Of a stretch of DNA of 64,000 nucleotides, positions 42,401 through 52,249 are shown piece after piece. The stretch lies in NCBI GenBank assembly GCA_035629335.1, contig DASPIB010000001.1, forward strand, positions 434,001 through 498,000. The letters run 5' to 3'. The notes below the pieces were generated by a model, which was given only the letters and a program-made list of their open reading frames with translations, was not told the DNA's origin and made no database searches. This stretch comes from Verrucomicrobiia bacterium (GTDB taxonomy: Bacteria; Patescibacteriota; Saccharimonadia; Saccharimonadales; Saccharimonadaceae). The translations under genes were made by a program, and so were the position numbers. The number at the start of each line of letters is the position of its first letter. Positions within the stretch are counted from its first letter, which is position 1.

Positions 42401-42835
42401 GGTCAGCGCTTTGGTGAAATGGAAGTCTGGGCACTTGAAGCGTATGGTGCCGCTACCACGCTGCAAGAAATGCTTACCATTAAATCCGACGACGTCTACG
42501 GCCGTGCAAAAGCCTACGAATCCATCATCAAGAACGAACCGATTACCGGACCAAAAGTTCCAGAAAGCTTTAACGTGTTAGTAAAAGAATTGCAAGGACT
42601 TGGCCTGCGTGTTGACCTGCTCGACCAAAGCGAAGATGAAATCATCGACGCCGAACAGGTACTTGAAGAAAGTATGGCCGCAACCTCAAGCGTGACAGTC
42701 AATCCAAAAGATGTCCAGCCACTTGATGTTGCTGAAGCCGATGCAGTTGATGAATATGATGATATTGATCTTGGCGATGGTATGACCATCCAAGACGCTG
42801 AAGAACTACAAACTGAAAATAAGGAGCTAGCATAA
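39467..42835 (+). CDS. rpoB: RNA polymerase beta subunit
   Basis: This is the 1,122-residue beta subunit, at the short end for bacteria, without the large lineage insertions of E. coli. The start is GTG with GAGGAG upstream. The rifampicin-pocket region reads [13 protein letters not shown] and [12 protein letters not shown], the drug-sensitive type at the main resistance positions. C-terminal conserved blocks include [14 protein letters not shown] and [24 protein letters not shown]. An acidic tail follows. The L10/L7-L12 genes that often precede rpoB are absent. rpoC starts one base after its stop. Confidence 0.98.
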   Translation: [1122 protein letters not shown]

Positions 42836-42836
42836 G

Positions 42837-45800
42837 ATGAGTCGCCTCGTGACTAACACCAGCATTGCCGACTTTGATGCAGTGCGGCTGGCCGTAGCGA
42901 GTGCCGATGACATCCTTAATTGGAGTTACGGCGAAGTTTTAAAGCCAGAAACCATTAACTATCGAACCCAAAAACCAGAACGCGACGGCTTATTCTGTGA
43001 GCGCATTTTTGGACCGGTAAAAGACATTAGCCAGCACGACGCCAAGCTAAAAGGTATTCGTTCGCGTGAAGTCGCAGTCGATAAAAACGGCGAAATTGTT
43101 ACCAAAAGTATCGTTCGCCGCGAACGCATGGGCCATATTAGCCTGGCCGCACCGGTAGCGCATATTTGGTTTATGCGTGGGACACCAAGCGCCATGGCAC
43201 TACTATTAGGTGTTACTGTGCGGAATCTCGAGCGCATTGCTTATTTTGCGAGCTACATTATTATTTCTGCCGACGCCGAAAAGCGTGATCAAATGCTCGC
43301 CGATCTTGAGGCCGAAACTGAAGCCGGACGCGCTGCGATCAAAATTCGCTACGAAAAAGCAGCTGAAGAAGCCGGAGCCGATGTTAAGCAATTAGCCACT
43401 GAGCAGTCAAAAGAACTCGAGGACTTGAATGAATCATACCTGCAGCGCAAAACACAGCTCGAAAGCCTGTCGAAGATGGCGCTGATGAGCGAAACCGATT
43501 ACCGCGCGCTGCCCGACGAATATGCCGAGCTTATCGAAGTGGGCATGGGCGGCACCGCGTTGAAGCGCTTGCTCGATGAAATCGATCTTGACCAGCTTAT
43601 CAAGAGCTTGACTGAAGAAGTTGAAACAGCTAAAGGTCAGCGCGCCAAGAAAATTCAAAAGCGTCTAAAAGTGCTTGAAGGCATGCAGCGCGCCGGCGTC
43701 AAGCCGTCAAGCATGTGTCTGACGGTGCTGCCGGTTATTCCTCCGGATCTTCGTCCGATGGTGCAGCTAGCTGGTGGTCGTTTTGCAACTGCCGACCTCA
43801 ACGATTTATATCGCCGAGTCATTAACCGTAATAACCGCCTCAAGAAACTACTTGACCTCAACGCGCCAGAAGTTATTCGCCGCAATGAAATGCGCATGCT
43901 GCAAGAGGCAGTTGATGCGCTGATCGATAACAGTGCTGCTCGTGGTGGTCGCGCAGTTAGCGCCGCCGGTGGCCGACGTCGCCTGAAATCACTGAGCGAC
44001 ATGCTCAAAGGTAAGCAGGGTCGTTTCCGCCAAAACCTGCTTGGTAAGCGCGTTGACTACTCGGGTCGTTCGGTAATTGTTGCCGGTCCTGAGCTCAAAA
44101 TTAACCAGTGTGGTCTACCAAAAGCTATGGCGCTCGAGTTGTTTAAACCGTTTGTTATTTCTTACTTGCTCCGCAACGAACACGCCCACAACATTCGTTC
44201 GGCGACACGCTTGATTGAATCGGGCGAAAGTATCGTATGGGACGCCCTCGACGAAGTGATTAAAGGTAAGTACGTGCTACTAAACCGCGCACCTTCACTC
44301 CACCGCTTAAGCATTCAGTCATTCCAGCCAAAACTGATCGAAGGTAAAGCCATTCAGCTACACCCGCTGGTCTGCCGCGGCTTTAACGCCGACTTCGATG
44401 GCGACCAAATGGCGGTTCACTTGCCGCTCAGCGATGAAGCGCAAACCGAAGCTCGCGAATTGATGTCAGCTACCAACAACCTGCTAAAGCCAGCTGATGG
44501 CACGCCTATCCTTAACTTGATTCAGGATATCGTGCTTGGTTCGTACTACATTACCTACGAAAAACCATCAGCTCAGACCGACAAAATCCGCAGCTACTCA
44601 TCGGTGAACGAAGCCATTATGGCATTTGAAAAGGGCGTGATTGCGCTGCAAACTCCAATCCGCGTGACGGCAAAAGGCGAAATGCGCCAAACCACCCTCG
44701 GTCGTGTATACTTTAACGAAGTATTGCCTGAAGACTTCCCATATATCAACGAAGCCATGACCAAAAAAGTGCTCAACCGAGTAATGGCTAAAATCTTTGA
44801 TAAGTACGGCTCAGAAGTGACGGCGCACATTGCCGATGAAGTAAAAGATTTGGCACTTGAGCACGCTACCGCTGCCGCTGTGTCAACTGGTATGGCTGAT
44901 TACTTCGATGTTGAAGAAATCGCCGAGCTGATTCAAGAAGGCGAAGAACGCGCAGCGCTGGTCTCGTCACAGTACGAGCAGGGGCTGATTACTGAAAACG
45001 AACGCTACACCCTTACGGTGCAAGTCTGGCGTCAGGTAGACAGCAAAGTTGTTGACCTGCTGCAAAATCGCTTGCTCGAAAGTGACACCGGTGTTAGCAT
45101 CATGGTGAACTCAGGCGCTCGCGGTAATATTAGTAACGTCAAGCTGGCGACCGCTATGATTGGTGTCATGGTGGATGCCGCCGGTAAGGAAATCGAGCTG
45201 CCAATTCGCTCGAACTACCGCCTTGGCCTGAGCCCGCTTGAAGCCTTTGTGGCTACTCGTGGTACTCGAAAAGGGCTCATCGACACCGCGCTTCGTACCG
45301 CCGACTCAGGGTACCTAACGCGCCGCTTGGTCGATGTGAGCCAAGACGTCTTCACCGTAAAAGACGATGATGAAGACGAAGGCTTCGCGATCTACCGCTC
45401 TGAAACCGAAGAAACAATGGTGGAATTTGGCGACCGACTCTTTAGCCGTTATGCTGCCGAGGACGTACCGGGCCATGTAAAACGTGGCGAGCCAATTACC
45501 CGCGAGATCGCTGACGCCATTCAAGCTGACGAAAAGATTGAAAGTGTCAAGATCTTAAGCGTCCTAAGCACTAAGAACCTCCGCGGTATTCCACAAAAGA
45601 GCTACGGACTCGATATGGCAACCGGTAGCCTGATCAATATTGCTCAACCGGTTGGTGTTATCGCTGCCCAGTCGGTTGGTGAGCCGGGTACGCAGCTGAC
45701 CCTCAACACCTTCCACGCCAGTGGTGTGGCCGGTGACGACATTACCCAAGGTCTGCCCCGTGTTGCCGAGCTCTTCGAAGTGCGAACGCCAAAAGGCGAG

Positions 45801-46637
45801 GCCTACCTGAGCGAAGTTGCCGGTAATGTTCAAGTCTGGGAAGACGGCAACAATTACGTGGTGCAGGTAACGCCAACCAAGGGTAAGATTGAACGCATCA
45901 AGCTCAACGGTCAGATTGTTCGTGTAAAATCGGGCACTGAAGTGACTGCTGGCGACGTACTGGCAAGTAACGAAGATCAATTGATGCCGCTGAAAGCACC
46001 ATTTGATGGTACGGTCGAAGCGGCAGAGGGCGAGCTTATCGTTACTGGCATTGCGCAAAATCCAGTGCGCTACGAAATTCCGGGCTTTAAGCAGTTAGTC
46101 GTCACCGATGGCGATATCGTCGAAGCTGGTGATCGCTTAACTAACGGTTCGATCAACCTCCGTAACTTAATGGCCCTTAAGGGCGTCGAGGCTACTCAGC
46201 GCTACATCATCAATGAAGTTTTGCGCATCTACGCTGCTCAAGGTCAAAACATTGCCGATAAGCACCTCGAGATCATCGTACGCCAAATGTTTAGCCGCGT
46301 ACAAATCGAGGACCCAGGTGACAGCCTGTTTGTTACCGGCGACATCGTGTCAAAGGCTGCAGTTATCGAAGCCAACGGCAAACTGACCGCTGAAGGCAAA
46401 GAGCCGGCTCAGTACACCCAACTGCTGCTTGGTATTACCAAAGTCTCAATCTGGAGCGACAGCTTCCTTTCAGCTGCTTCCTTCCAGGATACGACTCGCG
46501 TATTAATCAACGCTGCCACAAGTGGACGAGTAGACAACCTTTATGGCCTCAAGGAAAATGTGATCATTGGTCGCAAGATCCCTGTCGGCACTGGCGCTCG
46601 ACCGACCGAAGACGATCAAGTGGACGTCGAAGAATAA
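42837..46637 (+). CDS. rpoC: RNA polymerase beta' subunit
   Basis: This is the 1,266-residue beta' subunit, with the catalytic [12 protein letters not shown] motif holding the active-site magnesium. The usual N-terminal start is replaced by [16 protein letters not shown], but the region from [15 protein letters not shown] matches. The N-terminal zinc ribbon cysteines of other bacteria are not visible: the [11 protein letters not shown] block passes straight to [11 protein letters not shown], so this zinc finger seems lost or replaced. The trigger loop region with [26 protein letters not shown] is intact. A strong terminator follows. Confidence 0.97.
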   Translation: MSRLVTNTSIADFDAVRLAVASADDILNWSYGEVLKPETINYRTQKPERDGLFCERIFGPVKDISQHDAKLKGIRSREVAVDKNGEIVTKSIVRRERMGHISLAAPVAHIWFMRGTPSAMALLLGVTVRNLERIAYFASYIIISADAEKRDQMLADLEAETEAGRAAIKIRYEKAAEEAGADVKQLATEQSKELEDLNESYLQRKTQLESLSKMALMSETDYRALPDEYAELIEVGMGGTALKRLLDEIDLDQLIKSLTEEVETAKGQRAKKIQKRLKVLEGMQRAGVKPSSMCLTVLPVIPPDLRPMVQLAGGRFATADLNDLYRRVINRNNRLKKLLDLNAPEVIRRNEMRMLQEAVDALIDNSAARGGRAVSAAGGRRRLKSLSDMLKGKQGRFRQNLLGKRVDYSGRSVIVAGPELKINQCGLPKAMALELFKPFVISYLLRNEHAHNIRSATRLIESGESIVWDALDEVIKGKYVLLNRAPSLHRLSIQSFQPKLIEGKAIQLHPLVCRGFNADFDGDQMAVHLPLSDEAQTEARELMSATNNLLKPADGTPILNLIQDIVLGSYYITYEKPSAQTDKIRSYSSVNEAIMAFEKGVIALQTPIRVTAKGEMRQTTLGRVYFNEVLPEDFPYINEAMTKKVLNRVMAKIFDKYGSEVTAHIADEVKDLALEHATAAAVSTGMADYFDVEEIAELIQEGEERAALVSSQYEQGLITENERYTLTVQVWRQVDSKVVDLLQNRLLESDTGVSIMVNSGARGNISNVKLATAMIGVMVDAAGKEIELPIRSNYRLGLSPLEAFVATRGTRKGLIDTALRTADSGYLTRRLVDVSQDVFTVKDDDEDEGFAIYRSETEETMVEFGDRLFSRYAAEDVPGHVKRGEPITREIADAIQADEKIESVKILSVLSTKNLRGIPQKSYGLDMATGSLINIAQPVGVIAAQSVGEPGTQLTLNTFHASGVAGDDITQGLPRVAELFEVRTPKGEAYLSEVAGNVQVWEDGNNYVVQVTPTKGKIERIKLNGQIVRVKSGTEVTAGDVLASNEDQLMPLKAPFDGTVEAAEGELIVTGIAQNPVRYEIPGFKQLVVTDGDIVEAGDRLTNGSINLRNLMALKGVEATQRYIINEVLRIYAAQGQNIADKHLEIIVRQMFSRVQIEDPGDSLFVTGDIVSKAAVIEANGKLTAEGKEPAQYTQLLLGITKVSIWSDSFLSAASFQDTTRVLINAATSGRVDNLYGLKENVIIGRKIPVGTGARPTEDDQVDVEE

Positions 46638-46664
46638 TAGAAAAGTATTAAACTCTTGTTATTC

Positions 46665-46697
46665 CGTAAAAGCACCCATCTCTCGGGTGTTTTTACG
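46665..46697 (+). terminator. rpoBC terminator
   Basis: CGTAAAAGCACCC (46665-46677) pairs over 13 bp with GGGTGTTTTTACG (46685-46697), one G-T pair, 7-nt loop. The T5 run is part of the 3' arm. Confidence 0.9.
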
Positions 46698-46756
46698 TTC
46701 GGCGTATTCTTTTAGGGCTCTTGTAAAGAGCAGGGTAGTAGAACGCCCGGGCTCAC

Positions 46757-46785
46757 TTGTGCCCGATCCGTATTTCTGCTATAAT
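46757..46785 (+). promoter_or_regulatory. str operon promoter
   Basis: TTGTGC (46757-46762), 17 nt, TATAAT (46780-46785), with TGC before the -10 (extended). The leader to rpsL is about 135 nt. Confidence 0.8.
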
Positions 46786-46830
46786 TCTCGATGAGTTTCA
46801 TGTTTTTAAAGGTGACACTGCAATGAGAGT

Positions 46831-46904
46831 GTGTACAGGCAGTAACCCCTTTAAGAATTGCGCCGAAAGCAGGAATGCTGAGCCCGCTTCGGCTCATCCT
46901 ACAC
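46831..46904 (+). other. structured leader of rpsL
   Basis: GTGTA (46831-46835) can close a domain with TACAC (46900-46904). Inside it AGGA/TCCT (46871-46874 with 46897-46900) stack near the hairpin TGAGCC-CGCTTC-GGCTCA (46879-46896); the TCCT and TACAC pairings share base 46900, so they may alternate there. A short open frame from 46824 overlaps rpsL but lacks a ribosome site. A feedback role is possible; no family is recognised. Confidence 0.45.
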
Positions 46905-46925
46905 CATTAACTTTTAGGAGACATA

Positions 46926-47339
46926 ATGCCAACAATTAACCAGCTTATTCGTAAGCCCCGCAAAGATGCCGCCAAGAAGAGCAAAAGTCCCGCTCTTAGT
47001 CGTATTCATAATGCTCTACAAAGCCGCTACTACGAACAAAACGCACCCCTCAAGCGGGGCGTTTGTATCAAAGTAACTACCAAAACCCCAAAGAAGCCAA
47101 ACTCGGCGCTTCGTAAAGTTGCTCGTGTTCGTTTATCGAATGGTCACGAAGTTTGGGCCTATATTGGTGGTGAAGGTCACAACTTGCAGGAACACGCCGC
47201 CGTGCTTGTTCGCGGTGGTCGCGTGCCAGATCTTCCAGGTGTTCGCTATCATATCGTTCGCGGCACGCTTGACCTTCAGGGCGTACAAAAGCGCAAGCAA
47301 GGTCGTTCTAAGTACGGTGCAAAAAAGGAGTCTAAGTAA
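46926..47339 (+). CDS. rpsL: 30S ribosomal protein S12
   Basis: S12 (uS12) sits at the decoding centre. It has 137 residues with the invariant [17 protein letters not shown] region, where the streptomycin-sensitive lysine is retained, and the [17 protein letters not shown] block. AGGAG lies 6 nt before the ATG. It is the first gene of a standard str operon. Its TAA overlaps the rpsG ATG by one base. Confidence 0.98.
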   Translation: MPTINQLIRKPRKDAAKKSKSPALSRIHNALQSRYYEQNAPLKRGVCIKVTTKTPKKPNSALRKVARVRLSNGHEVWAYIGGEGHNLQEHAAVLVRGGRVPDLPGVRYHIVRGTLDLQGVQKRKQGRSKYGAKKESK

Positions 47340-47818
47340 TGCCTCGTAAGGTCACTAAATCATTACAACGAACCGTTGCTCCAGATCGTAAATACCAAAG
47401 TACTATGGTGCAGCGCTTAATTAATAAGAGCATGCTTAACGGCAAGAAATTGCTGGCTGAGCGACAAGTATATAATGCGCTTGAGATCGCCGCTAAAAAA
47501 CTTGACAGCGAAGAACCGCTTGAAGTTTTTGAACGAGCGCTAAAAAACATTTCACCAAATTTTGAAGTAAAAAGCCGTCGTGTTGGTGGTGCGAACTATC
47601 AGATTCCATTCCCAATTCAGGGGCATCGTCAGCAGCACTTTGCCTTTATGTGGTTAGTCCAGTCAGCTCGAGCTCGTTCGGGTATGCCCTATCATCAGCG
47701 ACTAGCGGCCGAGATCATCGATGCCTACAACGAAACTGGCGCAGCTTTCAAAAAGAAAGAAGACACCCACCGCATGGCAGAAGCTAACCGCGCATTTGCG
47801 CACTTTGCACGAGGATAA
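47339..47818 (+). CDS. rpsG: 30S ribosomal protein S7
   Basis: S7 (uS7) organises the head of the 30S subunit. Its 159 residues show MPRKV at the start, the RRVGGANYQIPFPI block and the helical segment with RMAEANRAFAHF near the end. TAATG overlap with rpsL suggests translational coupling. fusA starts 3 nt after its stop. S7 represses this operon in E. coli; here no clear S12-S7 intergenic site can exist because the genes overlap. Confidence 0.98.
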   Translation: MPRKVTKSLQRTVAPDRKYQSTMVQRLINKSMLNGKKLLAERQVYNALEIAAKKLDSEEPLEVFERALKNISPNFEVKSRRVGGANYQIPFPIQGHRQQHFAFMWLVQSARARSGMPYHQRLAAEIIDAYNETGAAFKKKEDTHRMAEANRAFAHFARG

Positions 47819-47821
47819 TCT

Positions 47822-49903
47822 ATGGCAACTAAAGTCCCTCTTAAATTATTCCGTAACATCGGCATTATCGCGCACATTGACGCCGGTAAAACCACTACTA
47901 CCGAAGGTATTTTGTACCGCACTGGTATTAGCCACAAAATCGGTGCTGTTCACGAAGGCGAAACCACCACCGACTGGATGGTACAAGAACGCGAACGAGG
48001 TATTACAATTACCTCAGCTGCGGTTACTAGCTTTTGGAAAGGCCACAAGATCAACATCATCGATACTCCTGGTCACATCGATTTCACTGCCGAGGTTGAA
48101 CGCTCACTCCGCGTGCTCGACGGTGCAGTGACTGTATTCGATGGCAAGGCCGGCGTAGAGGCTCAAACCGAAACTGTTTGGCGCCAAGCCAACAAGTACG
48201 GTGTACCGCGCATCTGCTTCATCAACAAGATCAACCAAATTGGCGGCGATTTTTATAAGTCACTCGAATCAATTCACAAACGCCTGTCAAAGCAAGCTTT
48301 GCCGGTTCATCTGCCTATTGGTTTTGAAAAGGACATTCGCGGCGTTGTCGACCTCATCGACATGAAAGCCTACACCTATAGCGACTTCACCGACCGCGAG
48401 CTCAAAGTAGAAGAAATTCCAGCTGACATGCTCGAAAAAGCAAAGCACGCGCGCAGCTTACTAGTTGAAGCTGCCGTTGAAGCCGATGACGAGCTCTTCG
48501 AACGCTTCCTTGAAAAAGGTGAAGAAGCAATCTCTATTGATGAGCTAAAATCCGCCCTTCGTAAGCGGGTGCTCTCTGGCGACTTTTACCTCGTTACTGG
48601 CGGTGATGGCCGCGGCGTTATCGTTGAAAAAGTGCTCGACCTCGTTGTCGACTACCTTCCAAGCCCACTTGATATCGATGCACTCTGGGGTGAAAATCCT
48701 AAAACTGGCGAGCAAATTGAACGTAAACCAGATGAAAACGAACCACTTGCTGGCCTGGCTTTCAAAATCGCTACCGACCCATTTGTGGGTAAGTTAATCT
48801 TTGTCCGTGTTTACAGCGGTAAGCTGACTGCCGGTAGCTACGTGCTTAACACTAACACTGGCAATAAAGAACGCGTTGGCCGTATTGTTCGGATGCACGC
48901 CGACAAGCGCGAAGATATCGACATGATTGGCGCTGGCGACATTGCGGCAGTGGTTGGCCTTAAGGATACCTTTACTGGTGCGACACTGGCCGATCCGGCG
49001 AATCCAATCGTCCTCGAAAGCATTACCTTCCCTGAACCGCCAGTTTCGATTGCTGTTGAGCCGAAGACCAAGAGCGACCAAGAAAAAATGAGCATTGCGC
49101 TGGGCCGCCTGGCTGAAGAAGACCCGACCTTCCGCGTGCACATTGATGATGAAACCGGTCAAACCATCATGAGCGGCATGGGTGAGCTGCACCTCGATAT
49201 CCTGATTGACCGCATGCGTCGTGAATTTAAGGTCGAAGCCAACATCGGTGAGCCGCAAGTGGCCTTCCGTGAATCTATTCGCGGTACCGCTGAAGTCCAG
49301 GGTAAACACGCCAAGCAGTCTGGTGGTCGTGGTCAGTATGGCGATGTTTGGATTCGCTTTGAGCCAAACGAGCCAGGCAAAGGCTTTGAGTTCATCGATG
49401 AAATCAAAGGTGGTGTTGTTCCTCAAGAATACCGCAAACCAGTCGAGCAAGGCGTCAAGGAAACACTTGACGGCGGTGTGATCGCTGGCTATCCAGTAGT
49501 AGACGTCAAGGCAACCTTGTATGATGGAAGCTACCACGAAGTCGACTCTAGTGAATTAGCCTTTAAGCTAGCTGGTACCCTGGCTGCCAAAGATGGTATC
49601 AAGCAAGCCAAGCCTGTGCTCCTCGAGCCAGTTATGAAGGTTGAGGTGACCACTCCTGAAGAATTCATGGGTGATATCATTGGTGACCTCAACTCTCGGC
49701 GCGCACGGATTGACGCTATGGAAGATCTTGCAAGTGGCGCTAAGCTCGTTCGGGCTTTCGTACCACTAGCTAACATGTTCGGCTATACTTCCGACCTTCG
49801 CTCGATGAGCCAAGGCCGCGCAGCGAGCGCCATGGAACTTGCGCAGTACGAAGAAGTACCGCCAAATGTCGCACAGGAGATTATTGCCAAGCGATCAGCT
49901 TAG
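47822..49903 (+). CDS. fusA: elongation factor G
   Basis: EF-G drives tRNA-mRNA translocation with GTP. It has 693 residues. The G domain carries [12 protein letters not shown] (P loop), [11 protein letters not shown] (switch I), DTPGHIDF (switch II) and NKIN; domains II-V follow with normal length, including GGRGQYGDV in domain IV. It is the last gene of the rpsL-rpsG-fusA unit, closed by a terminator. The motif NKIN replaces the more usual NKMD, as seen in some EF-G forms. Confidence 0.98.
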   Translation: MATKVPLKLFRNIGIIAHIDAGKTTTTEGILYRTGISHKIGAVHEGETTTDWMVQERERGITITSAAVTSFWKGHKINIIDTPGHIDFTAEVERSLRVLDGAVTVFDGKAGVEAQTETVWRQANKYGVPRICFINKINQIGGDFYKSLESIHKRLSKQALPVHLPIGFEKDIRGVVDLIDMKAYTYSDFTDRELKVEEIPADMLEKAKHARSLLVEAAVEADDELFERFLEKGEEAISIDELKSALRKRVLSGDFYLVTGGDGRGVIVEKVLDLVVDYLPSPLDIDALWGENPKTGEQIERKPDENEPLAGLAFKIATDPFVGKLIFVRVYSGKLTAGSYVLNTNTGNKERVGRIVRMHADKREDIDMIGAGDIAAVVGLKDTFTGATLADPANPIVLESITFPEPPVSIAVEPKTKSDQEKMSIALGRLAEEDPTFRVHIDDETGQTIMSGMGELHLDILIDRMRREFKVEANIGEPQVAFRESIRGTAEVQGKHAKQSGGRGQYGDVWIRFEPNEPGKGFEFIDEIKGGVVPQEYRKPVEQGVKETLDGGVIAGYPVVDVKATLYDGSYHEVDSSELAFKLAGTLAAKDGIKQAKPVLLEPVMKVEVTTPEEFMGDIIGDLNSRRARIDAMEDLASGAKLVRAFVPLANMFGYTSDLRSMSQGRAASAMELAQYEEVPPNVAQEIIAKRSA

Positions 49904-49925
49904 CCATTACATTCTCTGACACAGT

Positions 49926-49960
49926 AACAAAAATCACTCTTTTACGGAGTGGTTTTTGTT
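49926..49960 (+). terminator. str operon terminator
   Basis: AACAAAAATCACTC (49926-49939) pairs with GAGTGGTTTTTGTT (49947-49960), one G-T pair and a 7-nt loop. Confidence 0.9.
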
Positions 49961-50101
49961 AGGCCGCGCTACAGCAGAGCGTAATAGCTGGTCAGCCCGC
50001 CAAGCACTCAAGCGTTGCTAAAGCATAACCTCGCCAAAACGACCATACCCGCAGTAGAAGTCACAAGGTCGCTACACTGTGGCGAAACAGTAAGTTTAGC
50101 C

Positions 50102-50130
50102 TTTACTTTTTGCCTTCGAGAATTTATAAT
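50102..50130 (+). promoter_or_regulatory. tuf promoter
   Basis: TTTACT (50102-50107), 17 nt, TATAAT (50125-50130). The start near 50137 gives a leader of about 54 nt. The 140 nt between the fusA terminator and this promoter hold no gene; a small GTCGC/GGCGA hairpin lies near 50067-50086. Confidence 0.75.
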
Positions 50131-50190
50131 TTGCTACATACGTTGTGGGGTTTTAATCCCATGCGAACAAAGTAATAATAGGAGAAACAA

Positions 50191-51378
50191 ATGGCAGACA
50201 CTTTTGTCCGTGATAAGCCGCATGTGAACGTTGGTACTATGGGCCACGTTGACCACGGTAAGACTACTTTGACTGCAGCTATTACTGCTGTACTTGCAAA
50301 GCGATTACCTAGCGCTGTTAACAAATCTGTTGCATACGATGAAATCGACAAAGCACCAGAAGAAAAAGCTCGTGGTATTACCATTTCAACAAGCCACCAG
50401 GAATACGAAAGCGAAGCTCGTCACTACGCGCACGTTGACATGCCTGGTCACGCTGACTACATCAAGAACATGATCACCGGTGCGGCACAGGTTGATGGCG
50501 CTATTCTGGTTGTCAGCGCAGCTGACGGCCCAATGCCACAAACCCGCGAACACGTACTGCTTGCTCGTCAGGTGAACGTACCTAAGATCGTTGTCTTCCT
50601 CAACAAGATGGATATGGCCGATCAAGATCTTGTTGAACTGGTTGAAATGGACGTTCGCGAACTTCTAAACAAGAACGGCTTCGATGGCGACAACGCCCCA
50701 ATCATCAAGGGCTCAGCCTTGAAGGCACTTGAAGGCGACGCACAATACGAAGACGCCATCATGGAACTGGTTCAAGCTATGGATACTTACATTGAAGAGC
50801 CTGTACGTGACCTCGACAAGCCATTCTTAATGCCAATTGAAGACGTCTTCTCAATCAAGGGTCGAGGTACTGTTGCAACTGGTCGTATCGAGCAGGGTGT
50901 CCTTAACCTTAACGACGAAGTTGAAATCGTTGGTATCCGCGATACTCGTAAGTCAGTTGTTACCGGTATTGAAGCCTTCAAGAAGAGCCTCGATCGCGGC
51001 CAAGCAGGCGACAACGCTGGTGTACTGCTTCGTGGTATCGAACGCGATGACATCGAACGTGGTCAGGTGCTTGCAAAACCTGGTAGCATTACCCCTCACA
51101 CCGAATTCGAAGCAGAAGTTTACATTCTGACTAAAGAAGAAGGTGGTCGTCACACACCATTCTTTAAGGGCTACAAGCCACAGTTCTACTTCCGCACGAC
51201 TGACGTAACCGGTGAAGTTGAGCTGCCTGCCGACAAAGAAATGGTTATGCCAGGCGATACCGTTACTTTCAAAGTGAAGCTACTTGCTCCAATTGCTATG
51301 GATCAAGGTATGCGCTTTACCATTCGTGAAGGCGGCCGCACCGTTGGTGCTGGTGCTGTCACTGCGATTACTAAGTAA
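50191..51378 (+). CDS. tuf: elongation factor Tu
   Basis: EF-Tu carries aminoacyl-tRNA to the ribosome. Its 395 residues show the P loop GHVDHGKTT, switch I with [18 protein letters not shown] and NKMD, and beta-barrel domains II and III with the [12 protein letters not shown] block. AGGAG lies 7 nt before the ATG. It has its own promoter and a strong terminator, separate from the str operon upstream, which would allow high independent expression. Only one tuf copy is seen here. Confidence 0.98.
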   Translation: MADTFVRDKPHVNVGTMGHVDHGKTTLTAAITAVLAKRLPSAVNKSVAYDEIDKAPEEKARGITISTSHQEYESEARHYAHVDMPGHADYIKNMITGAAQVDGAILVVSAADGPMPQTREHVLLARQVNVPKIVVFLNKMDMADQDLVELVEMDVRELLNKNGFDGDNAPIIKGSALKALEGDAQYEDAIMELVQAMDTYIEEPVRDLDKPFLMPIEDVFSIKGRGTVATGRIEQGVLNLNDEVEIVGIRDTRKSVVTGIEAFKKSLDRGQAGDNAGVLLRGIERDDIERGQVLAKPGSITPHTEFEAEVYILTKEEGGRHTPFFKGYKPQFYFRTTDVTGEVELPADKEMVMPGDTVTFKVKLLAPIAMDQGMRFTIREGGRTVGAGAVTAITK

Positions 51379-51394
51379 TCACAGTCTTTCACAA

Positions 51395-51428
51395 CCAAAA
51401 AGAGCCGCCTGAAAAGCGGCTTTTTTGG
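51395..51428 (+). terminator. tuf terminator
   Basis: GAGCCGC (to 51408) and GCGGCTTTTTTGGT (from 51416) form a GC-rich hairpin inside A- and T-rich arms, followed by T6. Confidence 0.92.
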
Positions 51429-51449
51429 TGAGTGGTGAGCGGCTAGAAC

Positions 51450-51477
51450 TTGAAAAATACATTAAAACATGTATAAT
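51450..51477 (+). promoter_or_regulatory. rpsJ promoter
   Basis: TTGAAA (51450-51455), 16 nt, TATAAT (51472-51477). The leader is about 80 nt. Confidence 0.75.
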
Positions 51478-51563
51478 GTAGTTATAACATTAATCATGTC
51501 GAGAACTCGATCGCGAAAAACCGATAGAGGTTACGGCATTGCACATATAGCAAGGAGTCTTCC

Positions 51564-51887
51564 ATGGCACAAACGAACAGTGAGCTACCACGTATCCGCA
51601 TTCGCTTACGGGCTTATGATCACAAAGTGATTGATCTTTCCACAAAACAAATAATCGAAACTGTTAATCGTACTGGTGCCACCGTTAACGGTCCGGTGCC
51701 ACTTCCAACCCGACGCAGTACATTTACGCTTTCGAAGTCGCCGCATGTGTATAAAACTGGTGGTGAAACATATGAAATGCGGGTTCATAAGCGCTTAATC
51801 GATATCATCGGTGCGACCCCAAAAACTATCGATTCTTTACAGAACCTCAGCTTGCCTGCTGGCTGTGATGCTGAAATCCGCATGTAG
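51564..51887 (+). CDS. rpsJ: 30S ribosomal protein S10
   Basis: S10 (uS10) has a ribosomal and a NusE antitermination role. The 107-residue protein shows [27 protein letters not shown] and HVYKTGG-type sequence, then [10 protein letters not shown]. It normally heads the S10 operon directly before rplC. Here it has its own promoter and a perfect 15-bp terminator, and rplC begins about 2 kb later after three non-ribosomal genes. AAGGAG lies 9 nt before the ATG. Confidence 0.98.
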   Translation: MAQTNSELPRIRIRLRAYDHKVIDLSTKQIIETVNRTGATVNGPVPLPTRRSTFTLSKSPHVYKTGGETYEMRVHKRLIDIIGATPKTIDSLQNLSLPAGCDAEIRM

Positions 51888-51900
51888 CACTGCTACTCGC

Positions 51901-51937
51901 AATAAAAAACTCGCCAAATTACGGCGAGTTTTTTATT
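51901..51937 (+). terminator. rpsJ terminator
   Basis: AATAAAAAACTCGCC (51901-51915) pairs perfectly over 15 bp with GGCGAGTTTTTTATT (51923-51937). It separates rpsJ from the rest of the ribosomal cluster. Confidence 0.95.
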
Positions 51938-51963
51938 GTGCAGTAGATTCGATAGGGTATAAT
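51936..51963 (+). promoter_or_regulatory. promoter of the secreted-protein module
   Basis: TTGTGC (51936-51941), 16 nt, TATAAT (51958-51963), then 10 nt to the ATG at 51974. A leader of only a few bases without a Shine-Dalgarno is predicted. Confidence 0.6.
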
Positions 51964-51973
51964 CATAACAGCT

Positions 51974-52249
51974 ATGAAAAATCCTCCCAAAAAATCTGCA
52001 TCCAGCGAAAAAGACAGCACTTTTTTTCTCAAACTTGTACTATATATTCTTATCGGCACTTTATGGCTAAAGTTTAGCGCACCACTGGTTATTTTTGGTC
52101 TTCCAATTAATGGGTTGCCACTCGGTCTCGTTATTGGGTTACTTTTTGCGCGGCATGACCATTTTCAGATCGATCGAAAGATAGAATATGCCATTCTTTT
52201 GATCATGACTATTGTTACCTACTTTCTTCCCGCCGGGGTGGTTATATGA
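51974..52249 (+). CDS. small two-span membrane protein
   Basis: This 91-residue protein has a basic N-terminal tail (1-17), a first hydrophobic stretch (about 18-56, long enough for one or two spans with a glycine-proline turn at FGLPINGLPLG), a polar segment RHDHFQIDRKIE and a final span (about 71-90). No family is recognised. Its stop overlaps the ATG of the metzincin gene (ATGA), so the two are translationally coupled. It could serve as a membrane partner or accessory of that protease; this is inference from gene order. Confidence 0.82.
   Translation: MKNPPKKSASSEKDSTFFLKLVLYILIGTLWLKFSAPLVIFGLPINGLPLGLVIGLLFARHDHFQIDRKIEYAILLIMTIVTYFLPAGVVI

Noticed and set aside
46824-46940. possible short upstream peptide MRVCTGSNPFKN in the rpsL leader
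   Set aside because: It lacks a Shine-Dalgarno and runs into rpsL out of frame. The leader hairpins explain the region better, though a leader peptide is not fully excluded.
48794-49537. 247-codon open frame on the minus strand
   Set aside because: It lies wholly antisense to fusA, has no ribosome site and its protein looks like a frame shadow of a conserved gene.
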